Below are positions 24,624 to 33,169 of a DNA stretch of 64,000 nt, in pieces (positions within the stretch are counted from its first letter, which is position 1; every line of letters starts with the position of its first letter). Source of the DNA: Bacillota bacterium (GTDB lineage: Bacteria > Bacillota > Clostridia > Christensenellales > SZUA-584); the NCBI GenBank assembly GCA_023390815.1, contig JAEWCC010000003.1, positions 1 through 64,000 on the forward strand, read 5' to 3'. The notes below the pieces were generated by a model. That model was not told where the DNA came from. It made no database searches and saw only the letters and a list, made by a program, of their open reading frames with translations. A program made the position numbers and the translations under genes.

Positions 24624-25136
24624 TTATCCGATCATCTCATCGATCACGCGGACGCGCTGCTCTTCCGGTATCGTCTTGAAAACACAGTCGTTCGCGTATG
24701 CTCTCTCGGGCAGTGCGCACAGGATATGCACTTCGCCGCAGCCGTACGGAAATCCTGCCTGATGCCATACGCCCGGCCTCGTCACCACCATCGTACCCTT
24801 GGGGATCAGAAATACTTCAAGCTGGTCCCACGGCAGTTCATCCTCGGGGCAGGCAGGTGCCACATGCATCAGGTAATCCCCGTCGAGGCAGATGATCGCC
24901 TCACAGGTGTGGTTATGGTATTCGGCGTTCTCGATGATCCATTCCTTCTTCGCCTGTACCACGCAGGCGGAGTAGGAGACCGTGTTGGTGGTGCCGATAT
25001 ACTGCTGCACCATGTCGCGATAGAATTCCACCGGCTTTTCACCCATTTTGCAGCCTTCCGGCTCCATAATGCTCGCGAACGCGCCGTATGGTGCGAAAGC
25101 ATCCCGCGTCAGCTTACTGATTTTGATCTCTCTCAT
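24624..25136 (-). CDS. Cupin-like protein of the ureidoglycolate lyase (AllA) superfamily
   Basis: About 170 residues. Pattern of an AllA-type beta-barrel: LTRDAFAPYGAFASIM near the start, NAEYHNHTCEAIICLDGDYL in the middle, and VFLIPKGTMVVTRPGVWHQ with the conserved Trp-His. In a sugar operon it may be an isomerase, lyase or sugar-binding accessory rather than a purine enzyme. The reading frame is open to 25190 but the ATG at 25136 has a perfect AGGAGG, so that start is chosen. Between the FGGY kinase and aldo/keto reductase genes. Confidence 0.65.
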   Translation of the reverse strand: MREIKISKLTRDAFAPYGAFASIMEPEGCKMGEKPVEFYRDMVQQYIGTTNTVSYSACVVQAKKEWIIENAEYHNHTCEAIICLDGDYLMHVAPACPEDELPWDQLEVFLIPKGTMVVTRPGVWHQAGFPYGCGEVHILCALPERAYANDCVFKTIPEEQRVRVIDEMIG

Positions 25137-25210
25137 TACTGCCTCCTGAAAAGACGTCTTGTTCCGGGTCAGCATTTCATGCTTACCCATCAGAACCCGG
25201 CCAACTCAAA

Positions 25211-26155
25211 TCAGCCGATGATCTCTTTGTACTTCTTTTCGATATAGGCAATTTCATCCGCGGTCAGTTCCCATTCCGCCGCGCTGGCATTCTCATAAGC
25301 CATCTCCGGCGTCGTCGCGCCCATCAGCGAACAGGTTACGCCCGGCTGCGAGAGCACCCAATTGATGGACACCTGCGCCACCGTGGTGTTTCTGTCGCTC
25401 GCGATGCCGCGCAGCACTTCCAGGAACTGCTGACATTTCGACCACATCGGTTCCTCGTAGAACGCGTAGAACGCCGAGCGAAGCTCTTTGCCGCCCGTCA
25501 CCGGCTTTTGCATCTTGCCTGTCAATATGCCGCCACCCAAGGAACCGTATGTGATCACGCCGACACCGTTTTTCTGGCACATGGGGAGTATGCCATTATC
25601 AATCGATGTGCGATTCAGCATATTCAATGGCGGCTGTACCGTGGATATATCCGCGATGTCAATCGCTTTTTGAATTTGGGCAGTATTAAAATTGGATACG
25701 CCGATGGCGCGGATCTTCCCTTCCTTTTTGAACTTGACCATCTGCTCCAGCGCGGCGTCGATGCTATTGTTATAATCCGGCCAGTGGATGAAATAAAGGT
25801 CGATGTAATCTGTCTCCAGCCGACGAAGCGAGTTCTCTAATTCCTGCTGCATGATTTTGGTGTTCAAGCAGTTGACATATCCCCCATAGATGCGCAGCGT
25901 GCCCAGCTTCGTCGCTAGCACCACTTTATCGCGCAATCCTTTGATGGCCTTCGCAACCACTCTTTCCGAAGCGCCGTCCAGGCCGTATGCGGCCGCCGTG
26001 TCCACCATGTTGACCCCCGCATCGATGGATGCCCGGATCGCGTCGATGGCGAGCTTCTCGTCCACTTCACCAAAGAAGTCGTTGCCCATCTCCCATGTGC
26101 CCTGCCCGATTACGGAAATATCGATGCCACTGTTGCCCATTCTCCTGTATTTCAT
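25211..26155 (-). CDS. Aldo/keto reductase
   Basis: 314 residues. NADPH-dependent reduction of a carbonyl or the reverse. Catalytic tetrad residues seen: Asp in VDTAAAYG with Tyr after it, Lys in LATKLG, His in YFIHWPDY. C-terminal cofactor-binding segment is SLMGATTPEMAYEN. Part of the second importer operon, likely acting on its sugar. GGAGGTC precedes the ATG. Confidence 0.9.
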   Translation of the reverse strand: MKYRRMGNSGIDISVIGQGTWEMGNDFFGEVDEKLAIDAIRASIDAGVNMVDTAAAYGLDGASERVVAKAIKGLRDKVVLATKLGTLRIYGGYVNCLNTKIMQQELENSLRRLETDYIDLYFIHWPDYNNSIDAALEQMVKFKKEGKIRAIGVSNFNTAQIQKAIDIADISTVQPPLNMLNRTSIDNGILPMCQKNGVGVITYGSLGGGILTGKMQKPVTGGKELRSAFYAFYEEPMWSKCQQFLEVLRGIASDRNTTVAQVSINWVLSQPGVTCSLMGATTPEMAYENASAAEWELTADEIAYIEKKYKEIIG

Positions 26156-26204
26156 TTTCCGACCTCCATACTCTTAATATTTTTTAAACTCTTCTCTGAT
26201 TTGC

Positions 26205-26921
26205 TTACAGTGGGACGACGTTCTGGTCGTTTCCCCATACAATCATTTCTTCCACCACGACATGCGGCGGCAGCGTGCAGATGTTCAGCATGGCTGTTGC
26301 CACGTCGTCAGCCGTCAGTCTCATGTTCATGTTCTGCTCGCCCGCGTGCTTCATAAAATCTGTCGCGCCCGCACCCGGTATCAGGCACGATACGCGGATG
26401 CCGAAAGGCCGCAGTTCTACGTACAGATTCTTGGAGAAGCCCAGTACGCCCCATTTTGCCGCGGCATATACCGACCAGCCGGGCCAGGCGTGCTTCGCGC
26501 AGACCGAGGCGACGTTGATGATCGTACCGGACTTATGCCGTTTCATCATCGGCGCAAAGGTATGTGAACCGTATATCACACTGCTTAAGTTGAGCGCAAT
26601 GCCCGCGTCAATCTGTGCCTTTGTTTGATTGGTGATCTCCGTGATCGCGACACCACCGCCCGCGTTGTTGACCAACACATCGAGCCTGCCAAACCGGCGC
26701 TCGATATAAGGCAGCGCCTTGTTCTCCCAGTCCTCCGGATGCGTGACATCCATGCGGATATAGCCCGCACTGCCCGTTTCACTCTGCGCCTGCTGCAGCT
26801 TCTCTTCGTCCCGCGCGGCGATGACGACCGTCGCACCCGCCTGCACGAACGCCTTGGCCGCTGCCTTGCCATACCCTTGAGAACCGCCTGTGATCAATAC
26901 GACCTGATCGTTTAAATCCAT
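26205..26921 (-). CDS. Short-chain dehydrogenase/reductase (third)
   Basis: 238 residues. TGGSQGYGKAAA is the cofactor loop, AARDEEK suggests NADP(H) preference, NNAGGG follows, and YAAAKWG has the catalytic Tyr and Lys. It follows the permease genes in the second importer operon with GGAGG before the ATG. Confidence 0.88.
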   Translation of the reverse strand: MDLNDQVVLITGGSQGYGKAAAKAFVQAGATVVIAARDEEKLQQAQSETGSAGYIRMDVTHPEDWENKALPYIERRFGRLDVLVNNAGGGVAITEITNQTKAQIDAGIALNLSSVIYGSHTFAPMMKRHKSGTIINVASVCAKHAWPGWSVYAAAKWGVLGFSKNLYVELRPFGIRVSCLIPGAGATDFMKHAGEQNMNMRLTADDVATAMLNICTLPPHVVVEEMIVWGNDQNVVPL

Positions 26922-26933
26922 GTCATCCTCCGG

Positions 26934-27947
26934 CTACGCCGCAACGGTCTCCCTGGACAGAACATGGTTCAGCGCTACCGCGAGCACCAGCACAACGCCC
27001 TTGGCGAGCGACTGCCAGTATTCCGGAATCACCGTCTTTAATCCCAGTGTGAGGCAGACGATAATGAGTGCGCCGATCACCGATTTGATGACCGAACCCT
27101 CGCCGCCTGTGAAAACCGTGCCGCCCAGCAGCACCGCGATAATCGCCTCCGTCTCCACGCCGACACCCGTATACGGCTCCCCGATGGTCAGGTAGCTGCC
27201 GCGGGCAACGCCCGCCAGCGCGGAGAGCACGCCCAGCAGCACATATACGCCCCATACGGTTTTGATGACGTTGATGCCTGACAGTTCCGCCGCGGTACGG
27301 TTGCCGCCAATTGCGGCGACGTATTTGCCGAGCACGGTGCTGCGCTGCAGTATGACCAGCAGCACAATCACGACGATCATGACAATCACTGCCCAGGACA
27401 AACCGAGGAACACATCCTCGCGTGCAAAATCTTTGATCCAATCGGGCATCTTGAGCACATCGGTGCTTTTGACAGCAGAAACACCTTCGGGCACGAGGTA
27501 GCGCGCGATGCCCTGATATACGTTCATCGTGATGAGTGTCGCGATGACGGGCGTGATGCGCATCTTCATGACCAGCCAGCCGTTGACGAAGCCCATCGCG
27601 AGCCCCAGCACCAGCGTCAACAGCAGCGCGGGCAGAAATCCCATGCCGCTGCGCACGAGGATCGCATAGAGCACCGTCGAGAGGCTCAACATGCTGCCCA
27701 CCGAAAGGTCGATGTTGCCCGAGATCATGATGAATGTGAAGCCCGCGCTGATCATGATGACGGGGACCGACATCATGATCACACCCAGAATGTTATCCGG
27801 GTATAAAAAGTTCCCCCGTTGGAACAGGTCACCCTTGATGAGGCTTAAAACCACGATGACCAGCAGCAATATGAAATAGACATAAACGGCTTTAATGATC
27901 CTTTTTGTGTTTTGAGCCCTGCCGTCGCCTGAGATATTTCCACGCAT
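26934..27947 (-). CDS. Sugar ABC importer permease B (RbsC type)
   Basis: About 337 residues, many hydrophobic helices. The permease motif AIIAVLLGGTVFTGGEGSV and the late segment ALIIVCLTLGLKTVIPEYWQ are typical of BPD_transp_2. The open frame extends into the upstream permease, but the ATG at 27947 (MRGNISGDG) follows an AAGGTGAG site and clears the upstream stop by 26 nt. It pairs with the permease at 27974-28990, so this importer is likely a heterodimeric channel. Confidence 0.9.
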   Translation of the reverse strand: MRGNISGDGRAQNTKRIIKAVYVYFILLLVIVVLSLIKGDLFQRGNFLYPDNILGVIMMSVPVIMISAGFTFIMISGNIDLSVGSMLSLSTVLYAILVRSGMGFLPALLLTLVLGLAMGFVNGWLVMKMRITPVIATLITMNVYQGIARYLVPEGVSAVKSTDVLKMPDWIKDFAREDVFLGLSWAVIVMIVVIVLLVILQRSTVLGKYVAAIGGNRTAAELSGINVIKTVWGVYVLLGVLSALAGVARGSYLTIGEPYTGVGVETEAIIAVLLGGTVFTGGEGSVIKSVIGALIIVCLTLGLKTVIPEYWQSLAKGVVLVLAVALNHVLSRETVAA

Positions 27948-27973
27948 TTCGCTCACCTTTCCCCTTCCTGCCG

Positions 27974-28990
27974 TCACTTGTTTCTTCTGTCCAGCGCATA
28001 CCGCTGCGCCAGTATCGCGAGGAATGTGACTACGCCTTTTAATATGAACTGCCATTCAGGCCGCAGCAGCAGGCTGGTTGCCGCCGAGGCGACGACGCCG
28101 ATGATCAGTGCACCGACCACCGTGCCCGCCACAGAGCCAAAGCCGCCGTTGATGCTCGTGCCGCCCAGCAGCGTGACCACAAGGGCGTTGAACTCAAAAC
28201 CTTCGCCGCGTGTCGAGATGCCCGTGCGGGTTTCCGACGCGAGAATGATACCGGTGATCCCTGCAAGCAACGCGCTTAAAAGATACAGTATGGTGATATG
28301 GCGTTCCACTTTGATGCCCGAGAGCCGGGCAGCTTCGCGGTTTGCGCCGATGAGGTATGTTCGCCTGCCAAACACCGTCTTCTTTTCGACGAACAGCGCG
28401 ATTAGCAGCAGCACAAACGCGATGGCCACCGCTACCTTGATGGGGCCGACCAATGCAATGTTGCCCACGACGCCAAATATATCCGGCAGGCCTGCGCTGC
28501 GCTGTGCACCCTGGGTAATGACCTGCGCGATGCCGCGCGCTATCGACATGGTGCCCAGTGTGACGATGATGGACGCTACCTTGAGCTTGGCGATAAAGAG
28601 CGCGTTGATTGCGCCAATGACCAGACACGCCAGCAGCGAGAGCACAATACTGACGCCATAGCTCATGCCGAGGCCGGTCGCCAGCTCGGAGAAGCCTGCC
28701 TTCTGCGTCTGACAGAAGTACGCGCAAAGTACGCCCGACATCGCGATGATGCCCCCCACCGACATATCAAAATGTCCGGTAACGAGCAGGAAGGTAACGC
28801 CGATACCCAGTATGATGATGTACCAGTTGTTTGCGAGCAGGTTGAGCACAATCTGCATCGAAAAATACTTTGGAATGAATATACTGGCCAGTGCGAACGC
28901 AACGACAAGCACGATAAGCATGGAAAGGTTGATGAAGCTCTCATTGCTCATCTTGCCGCGGCCAGATTTACGCAATTCGTTATTTCCCAT
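27974..28990 (-). CDS. Sugar ABC importer permease A (RbsC type)
   Basis: About 338 residues with repeated hydrophobic helices. Family motifs: VTGHFDMSVGGIIAMSG near residue 65 and VTLLGGTSINGGFGSVAGT near 255. The start MGNNEL at 28990 is one nt after the ATPase stop, so translation is coupled; an internal ATG (MSNESF, 13 codons later) is an alternative. Partner of permease B. Confidence 0.9.
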   Translation of the reverse strand: MGNNELRKSGRGKMSNESFINLSMLIVLVVAFALASIFIPKYFSMQIVLNLLANNWYIIILGIGVTFLLVTGHFDMSVGGIIAMSGVLCAYFCQTQKAGFSELATGLGMSYGVSIVLSLLACLVIGAINALFIAKLKVASIIVTLGTMSIARGIAQVITQGAQRSAGLPDIFGVVGNIALVGPIKVAVAIAFVLLLIALFVEKKTVFGRRTYLIGANREAARLSGIKVERHITILYLLSALLAGITGIILASETRTGISTRGEGFEFNALVVTLLGGTSINGGFGSVAGTVVGALIIGVVASAATSLLLRPEWQFILKGVVTFLAILAQRYALDRRNK

Positions 28991-28991
28991 T

Positions 28992-30479
28992 TCAGCATAC
29001 CCCCCCGGTGCAGATGTGAATGATCCTTTGGGGATCAATATCCTTGCCGTTTTCGATTTCGGATCGCATCTCGCCCTCATACAGCAGGAATATGCGGTCA
29101 CAGGAGTTCAGTATCTCCGGCAATTCGGATGAGAAAAAGATGATCGACTTGCCTTCGCTGGCGAGTTCCCGGATGATCTGGTAGATTTCCGCCTTCGCAC
29201 CCACGTCGATGCCGCGCGTAGGTTCATCGAGTATCAGCAGATCGGCGTCCGCGAACAGGCACTTGGAGAACACCACCTTCTGCTGGTTGCCGCCCGACAG
29301 CTTGGCCGTCTCCTTTTCCATTGTGTCGGTCTTGATACCGAGCTTGCCGATGTATTCCTTCGCAGCCGCCCTCTCTTTGGTAGCATTGATGATGCCGCCG
29401 CTCGATACTTTTTTGACGTTCATGACCGGTATGTTCTGCCGGATCGTCAGCAGTGTAAAAAGCCCCTGGGTTCTTCTTTCCTCCGGTACGAACGCGATAC
29501 CCGCCTCGATCGTTTTCACAGGGGTATTGCCCAGCTTTTGACCCTTGCATTCGATCGTACCCGTATATTTGTCCGCGCCGAAAATGGCACGGGCGAGTTC
29601 TGTTTTTCCGGCACCGACCAACCCGTAGAAACCGACTGTCTCGCCTCGGCGAACTGTAAACGATACATTCTTGAGCTTGTGGTTGCACACGTTTTCAACA
29701 TTCAGAATGACTTCTTCGGATTGTGTCTCCTTTGGGATATAGCTTTCCATGACCGTTTTGCCGATCATCAGGCGGATGAGGTCCATACGATCCTTCACCT
29801 CGCTGAGCGGCTTTGTATCGATATGTTTGCCGTCACGCATTACCGTGACGGTATCTCCCAATTCAAATATTTCATCCAAGCGGTGCGAAATATAGATGAC
29901 AGTTACGTTCTGTTCGCGCAGCCGTTTCACAATCTTGAACAGCCGCTCGATCTCACTCTCCGTCAGCGCTGCCGTGGGCTCATCCATGATGATGATATCC
30001 GCTTCCGACGCTACGGCTTTCGCAATCTCCACGATCTGTTTTTTTGCAACGCTGAGGCTGGAAACCCGCGACTTGGGGTTGATGCTCGAATCGAGGTTTT
30101 TGAGCACTTCGACGATCTTTTTAATCTTATCCGTCTTTCGGAGGAAGCCCAGCTTGGTATCCTCGATGCCCAGGGTTAAATTTTCTTCCACCGTGAGCTG
30201 GTCCACCACGTTAAGTTCCTGAAACAGTGTGCTGATTCCTTTGTCTCCCGCTTCCTTCGGGCTGCTTGCGGTATACTCTTTGCCATTCAGCAGGATTGTC
30301 CCTGATGTCCTCGCGTAAGCGCCAGTCAGTATCTTGATCAGCGTGGACTTGCCGGCGCCATTTTCTCCGACCAGGCAATGGACCGTATTCTTTCTGATGC
30401 TGAAGCTGACGTCGTTGACTGCTCTGACGCCCGGAAAATCCTTGACAAGGTTCTTGATTTCCAATGCGTATTCGTCCAT
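28992..30479 (-). CDS. Sugar ABC importer ATP-binding protein (RbsA/MglA type), second
   Basis: About 495 residues, two ATPase domains. Domain 1: Walker A GENGAGKST, Walker B IIIMDEPTAALT. Domain 2: GLVGAGKTELARAIFG, signature LSGGNQQKV, Walker B ILDEPTRGIDVG. The open frame reaches 30533, but the ATG at 30479 (MDEYALE) has GGAGAAGG upstream and avoids running through the intercistronic hairpin. Confidence 0.93.
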   Translation of the reverse strand: MDEYALEIKNLVKDFPGVRAVNDVSFSIRKNTVHCLVGENGAGKSTLIKILTGAYARTSGTILLNGKEYTASSPKEAGDKGISTLFQELNVVDQLTVEENLTLGIEDTKLGFLRKTDKIKKIVEVLKNLDSSINPKSRVSSLSVAKKQIVEIAKAVASEADIIIMDEPTAALTESEIERLFKIVKRLREQNVTVIYISHRLDEIFELGDTVTVMRDGKHIDTKPLSEVKDRMDLIRLMIGKTVMESYIPKETQSEEVILNVENVCNHKLKNVSFTVRRGETVGFYGLVGAGKTELARAIFGADKYTGTIECKGQKLGNTPVKTIEAGIAFVPEERRTQGLFTLLTIRQNIPVMNVKKVSSGGIINATKERAAAKEYIGKLGIKTDTMEKETAKLSGGNQQKVVFSKCLFADADLLILDEPTRGIDVGAKAEIYQIIRELASEGKSIIFFSSELPEILNSCDRIFLLYEGEMRSEIENGKDIDPQRIIHICTGGVC

Positions 30480-30502
30480 AACCTTCTCCCCATTCCGTGT
30501 TT

Positions 30503-30533
30503 TTGGGAGGAGGCACGCCGTGCCTCCTCCCAA
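30503..30533. other. Intercistronic hairpin after the second binding-protein gene
   Basis: A 14-bp perfect stem TTGGGAGGAGGCAC/GTGCCTCCTCCCAA with a 3-nt loop lies between the binding-protein stop and the ATPase start. No U-tract follows on the minus strand. Same arrangement as the hairpin at 5294-5329, though the sequence differs. Confidence 0.8.
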
Positions 30534-30562
30534 GTCGCCATGCTCTTTATTTACAGTTGTTT

Positions 30563-31687
30563 TCAGCCAAGGTCAGCAGCTGTCAGGCTGGTGCCAAACT
30601 GCTCATTGTACCAAGCCAGGGCTTCGTCCAGAGTCATGTTCCAAGCATCCACAACCTGTACAGGCCCGAAGATTTCCTGAGCCGGATCAGAGGTCGGCGG
30701 AATCTTTCCAAGGTACTCGTCCACGATCATGTCGATGATCGCCTTGGAGGTTCCGATCGGGGGCAGGCCCAAGGACGCCTTGAGCGAGCTGTTGGGATCG
30801 AATATGAGCTTGATTTCGGTCGTCGGGCAGTCTACGCTGCATACGATTTCCGTCGTCGGTTTGCCGTCTTTCATCGTGCCGCGGCCGGCATCCACGAGAG
30901 CTGCCATTGCGCCCGGGGTCAGGTCGCCAGCTTCGGAGTAGATGATGTTAACTTCGGGGTTGGTAACGAGAATGTTGCTCAGCGCTTCCTTGGTCGCATC
31001 GGCGCCGCCGCTGCAGTCCATGCATCCGAGATCCGTCACCTTGTCGCCCGCAACGCTCTTAATGCCTTCTACGAACGGATCGGTACGGCCGGTCTTGACT
31101 TCGCGGTTGTCCGGCCAGCCAAGCTGAACGGTGACAATGGGCTTATCGGGATTGGCTTCCATCCACTGCTTCGCCGCATCAGCGCCCATCTGGAACGAGC
31201 CGCCGGCTTCGTCGCTGCGGTATGTGGGGATTCCGGTGTCGCCCAGCGGGCTGAAGAACGACGTCACTGCGATGCCAGCTTCAAGAGCCGCTTCTACGCC
31301 CGGTTTCGCTGCATCCGCTTCCCAGATGTGCAGGGACGCGCCGTCAAAGTCCGAAGTCGCCAGCATATCAACGTTCTGGGTCATCACGTTCGCATCCGAT
31401 TTGCCGTCGATGATCACAACTTCGATGCCAAGCGTTTTGCCGTATTCGACCGCCGCATTCGCACGGGCCTGATGGAACTCGTTTGCCATCGTCGAGACGA
31501 AATACGCAATCTTCATTCCTTCTACGGTCTTTTCAGCCGAGGGCGACTCTGCCGGGGTTTCAGTGGTCTCCACGGGCTTTTCCGAAACAGCGGGTGTCTC
31601 AGACTGCGCAGGCACATTCTGCTGGCAGCCTGTCATCATGCCGAAAGCGAACAGCAGAGCCAAGAAAACTACGAGAACCTTCTTCAT
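30563..31687 (-). CDS. Sugar-binding lipoprotein of the second ABC importer
   Basis: 374 residues. Lipoprotein signal with hydrophobic core and lipobox MTGC (Cys near residue 21), then a Pro/Ser/Glu tether. The body has the type 1 periplasmic-binding fold (IAYFVSTMANEFHQARANAA near residue 58; VTSFFSPLGDTGIPTYRSD; NIIYSEAGDLTPGAMAAL). Longer than the first importer's receptor and only distantly alike, so the substrates likely differ. First gene of the operon; AGGAGGAAAGT precedes the ATG. Confidence 0.93.
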   Translation of the reverse strand: MKKVLVVFLALLFAFGMMTGCQQNVPAQSETPAVSEKPVETTETPAESPSAEKTVEGMKIAYFVSTMANEFHQARANAAVEYGKTLGIEVVIIDGKSDANVMTQNVDMLATSDFDGASLHIWEADAAKPGVEAALEAGIAVTSFFSPLGDTGIPTYRSDEAGGSFQMGADAAKQWMEANPDKPIVTVQLGWPDNREVKTGRTDPFVEGIKSVAGDKVTDLGCMDCSGGADATKEALSNILVTNPEVNIIYSEAGDLTPGAMAALVDAGRGTMKDGKPTTEIVCSVDCPTTEIKLIFDPNSSLKASLGLPPIGTSKAIIDMIVDEYLGKIPPTSDPAQEIFGPVQVVDAWNMTLDEALAWYNEQFGTSLTAADLG

Positions 31688-31797
31688 ACTTTCCTCCTGA
31701 TATGATTAATTTTTAATCAACCATCATGCTGATTAAACTTTTATCCCGCCTGACATTTTTGAGCTTCTTACGATTGTGAGTTTTGTGTTGTGCGAAT

Positions 31798-31821
31798 TAA
31801 CATTTGTCTTAACAATTGTCT
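31798..31821 (-). promoter_or_regulatory. Tandem operator boxes of the second importer operon
   Basis: TAACATTTGTCT and TAACAATTGTCT sit head to tail without a gap, just downstream of the predicted start site. A bound regulator here would block elongation or open-complex escape (inference). Confidence 0.7.
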
Positions 31822-31827
31822 AATCGT

Positions 31828-31856
31828 AAGATAGCATATGCCATGGAATATGTCAA
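31828..31856 (-). promoter_or_regulatory. Promoter of the second importer operon
   Basis: On the minus strand TTGACA (31851-31856) and TATCTT (31828-31833) are 17 nt apart. The leader to the binding-protein start is about 135 nt. A second TTGACA is at 31863-31868. A short plus-strand open frame in this gap has no support and is not called. Confidence 0.65.
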
Positions 31857-31945
31857 GACTTTTGTCAAAGAAAATTCCACGGCGCTGTCAGGAGGGATTG
31901 GGCGTTCGGAAAGCCGATTAGCAGCCAAAATAAGGACAACAAAAA

Positions 31946-31960
31946 GTCGGCAGACCGGAC
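31946..31960 (-). terminator. Possible terminator after the second SorC gene
   Basis: A short bulged stem (GTC, GG / CC, GAC; 4-nt loop) is followed on the minus strand by TTTTTGTTG. It lies about 80 nt after the SorC stop. The stem is weak. Confidence 0.4.
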
Positions 31961-32041
31961 GTCCCCGCCACTCCGCGTATGATGTTGAAATAGTCAGGAT
32001 CTTATCATTGTCTGACAGATGATCGTAAGGGTGCCGGAACG

Positions 32042-32998
32042 CTATTTGTCGAGCAGTTCCAGTACGCCCCTCGCAGTATTCTCATCCGTGACAAAATAAT
32101 TGATAACGTTGGTGCGCAAAGCGCCGATGATCGAAAGGATTTTATGTTTTCCCGCGGCAATGCAAATGACGTTCTCGACGCGCCGCAGGCTGGCTTCGTC
32201 AATGCCCATAATGCGGGCACTGTAATCGTTTTGAATAAATTCGCCCTTCAGGTTAAAGCGTCTCGCACAGATATCGCCGATCACGCGGTTTTCGCTGGTT
32301 TCATATTGCTGTTTCTGCGCAAGGTCGATCACCATTCGGTTATCGTAAAACTCGGGCGGCGCACCCGCGGATACGATCGCCGCGTCCATGCTGTTCCATT
32401 TTTCGAGTATGGACTTCATCGACGTGCTCTGCATATAGAGTTCGCGATCGGCGATGGTTTCCGCAATCGCGGGGGCGTATATAAAGGAAGGAGTTCCATG
32501 CAGTTTCTCCGCGAACATACGCACCATCTCGTTAAGCTGATATTCCGAAGCGATGCGCGAAGTTCCGCCGATCATCGGTACGACGTTGATGTCGTTGAGC
32601 TTGTTGCGGTTGGCAAAGGACATCATGACCTCGTAACAAGTCGTCCCCCACGCAATGCCCACTGTGGTATGGCTTTTGAGTATATCCTCCGCAAAATCCG
32701 CACCCTGTGATGCGACAACGCGGGTCAGTATGCGGATGTCGTCGATTGCCGTCGGAATGACGAGACAGCCTTTCAATGAAAATCGGTTGATGAACTGATC
32801 TGCGATATCTTGCACATTATTATTAGGATCTTTGATATTGATTTCCACGATGCCGAAATCCTTGGCTTCCGAAAGCATCATAGAGACGGATGACCTGGAA
32901 ATGCCGAGCTGCTGCGCAATCTGCTCCTGCGTCATTCCTCCGATAAAGTACATCTTTGAAGCCTGCACCATCAGCTGTATATCGTAACGCGCCTTCAT
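32042..32998 (-). CDS. SorC/DeoR-family sugar-binding transcription regulator (second)
   Basis: About 318 residues. Helix-turn-helix in MTQEQIAQQLGISRSSVSMM (about residues 20-40), then the SorC ligand domain (TTVGIAWGTTCYEVMMSF; VVPMIGGTS; late CIAAGKHKILSIIGALR). The frame is open to 33088, but ATG 32998 (MKARYDI) has GAGGG five nt upstream. It lies between ulaE and the importer operon and has an operator box in its own promoter, so it may autoregulate. Confidence 0.88.
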   Translation of the reverse strand: MKARYDIQLMVQASKMYFIGGMTQEQIAQQLGISRSSVSMMLSEAKDFGIVEINIKDPNNNVQDIADQFINRFSLKGCLVIPTAIDDIRILTRVVASQGADFAEDILKSHTTVGIAWGTTCYEVMMSFANRNKLNDINVVPMIGGTSRIASEYQLNEMVRMFAEKLHGTPSFIYAPAIAETIADRELYMQSTSMKSILEKWNSMDAAIVSAGAPPEFYDNRMVIDLAQKQQYETSENRVIGDICARRFNLKGEFIQNDYSARIMGIDEASLRRVENVICIAAGKHKILSIIGALRTNVINYFVTDENTARGVLELLDK

Positions 32999-33101
32999 AT
33001 TATCCCTCTTTCCGTTCATGCTTTCAAAGCAGTTTCCCTGATTATTCACAGTGAAACGGGTCTGCCAAGCTTGTGATGAGCTAATCATAATTCACCATTA
33101 A

Positions 33102-33130
33102 ATTTTATCATGACAAATGAACGTTTGCAA
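33102..33130 (-). promoter_or_regulatory. Promoter and operator box of the second SorC gene
   Basis: On the minus strand TTGCAA (33125-33130) and TAAAAT (33102-33107) are 17 nt apart. The spacer holds GTTCATTTGTCA (plus-strand positions 33111-33122, reverse strand), one of the shared boxes. Confidence 0.55.
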
Positions 33131-33169
33131 CAAGGGGCAATTGGATGCAGGTTACTCTTTTTCATTGCT

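Noticed and set aside
30497..31705. Plus-strand 402-codon open frame over the second binding-protein gene
   Set aside because: Antisense to a clear lipoprotein gene; no ribosome site and no recognisable motif.
31816..32022. Short plus-strand frame in the gap between the second importer and SorC genes
   Set aside because: No good ribosome site, no family resemblance, and it overlaps the importer promoter region.
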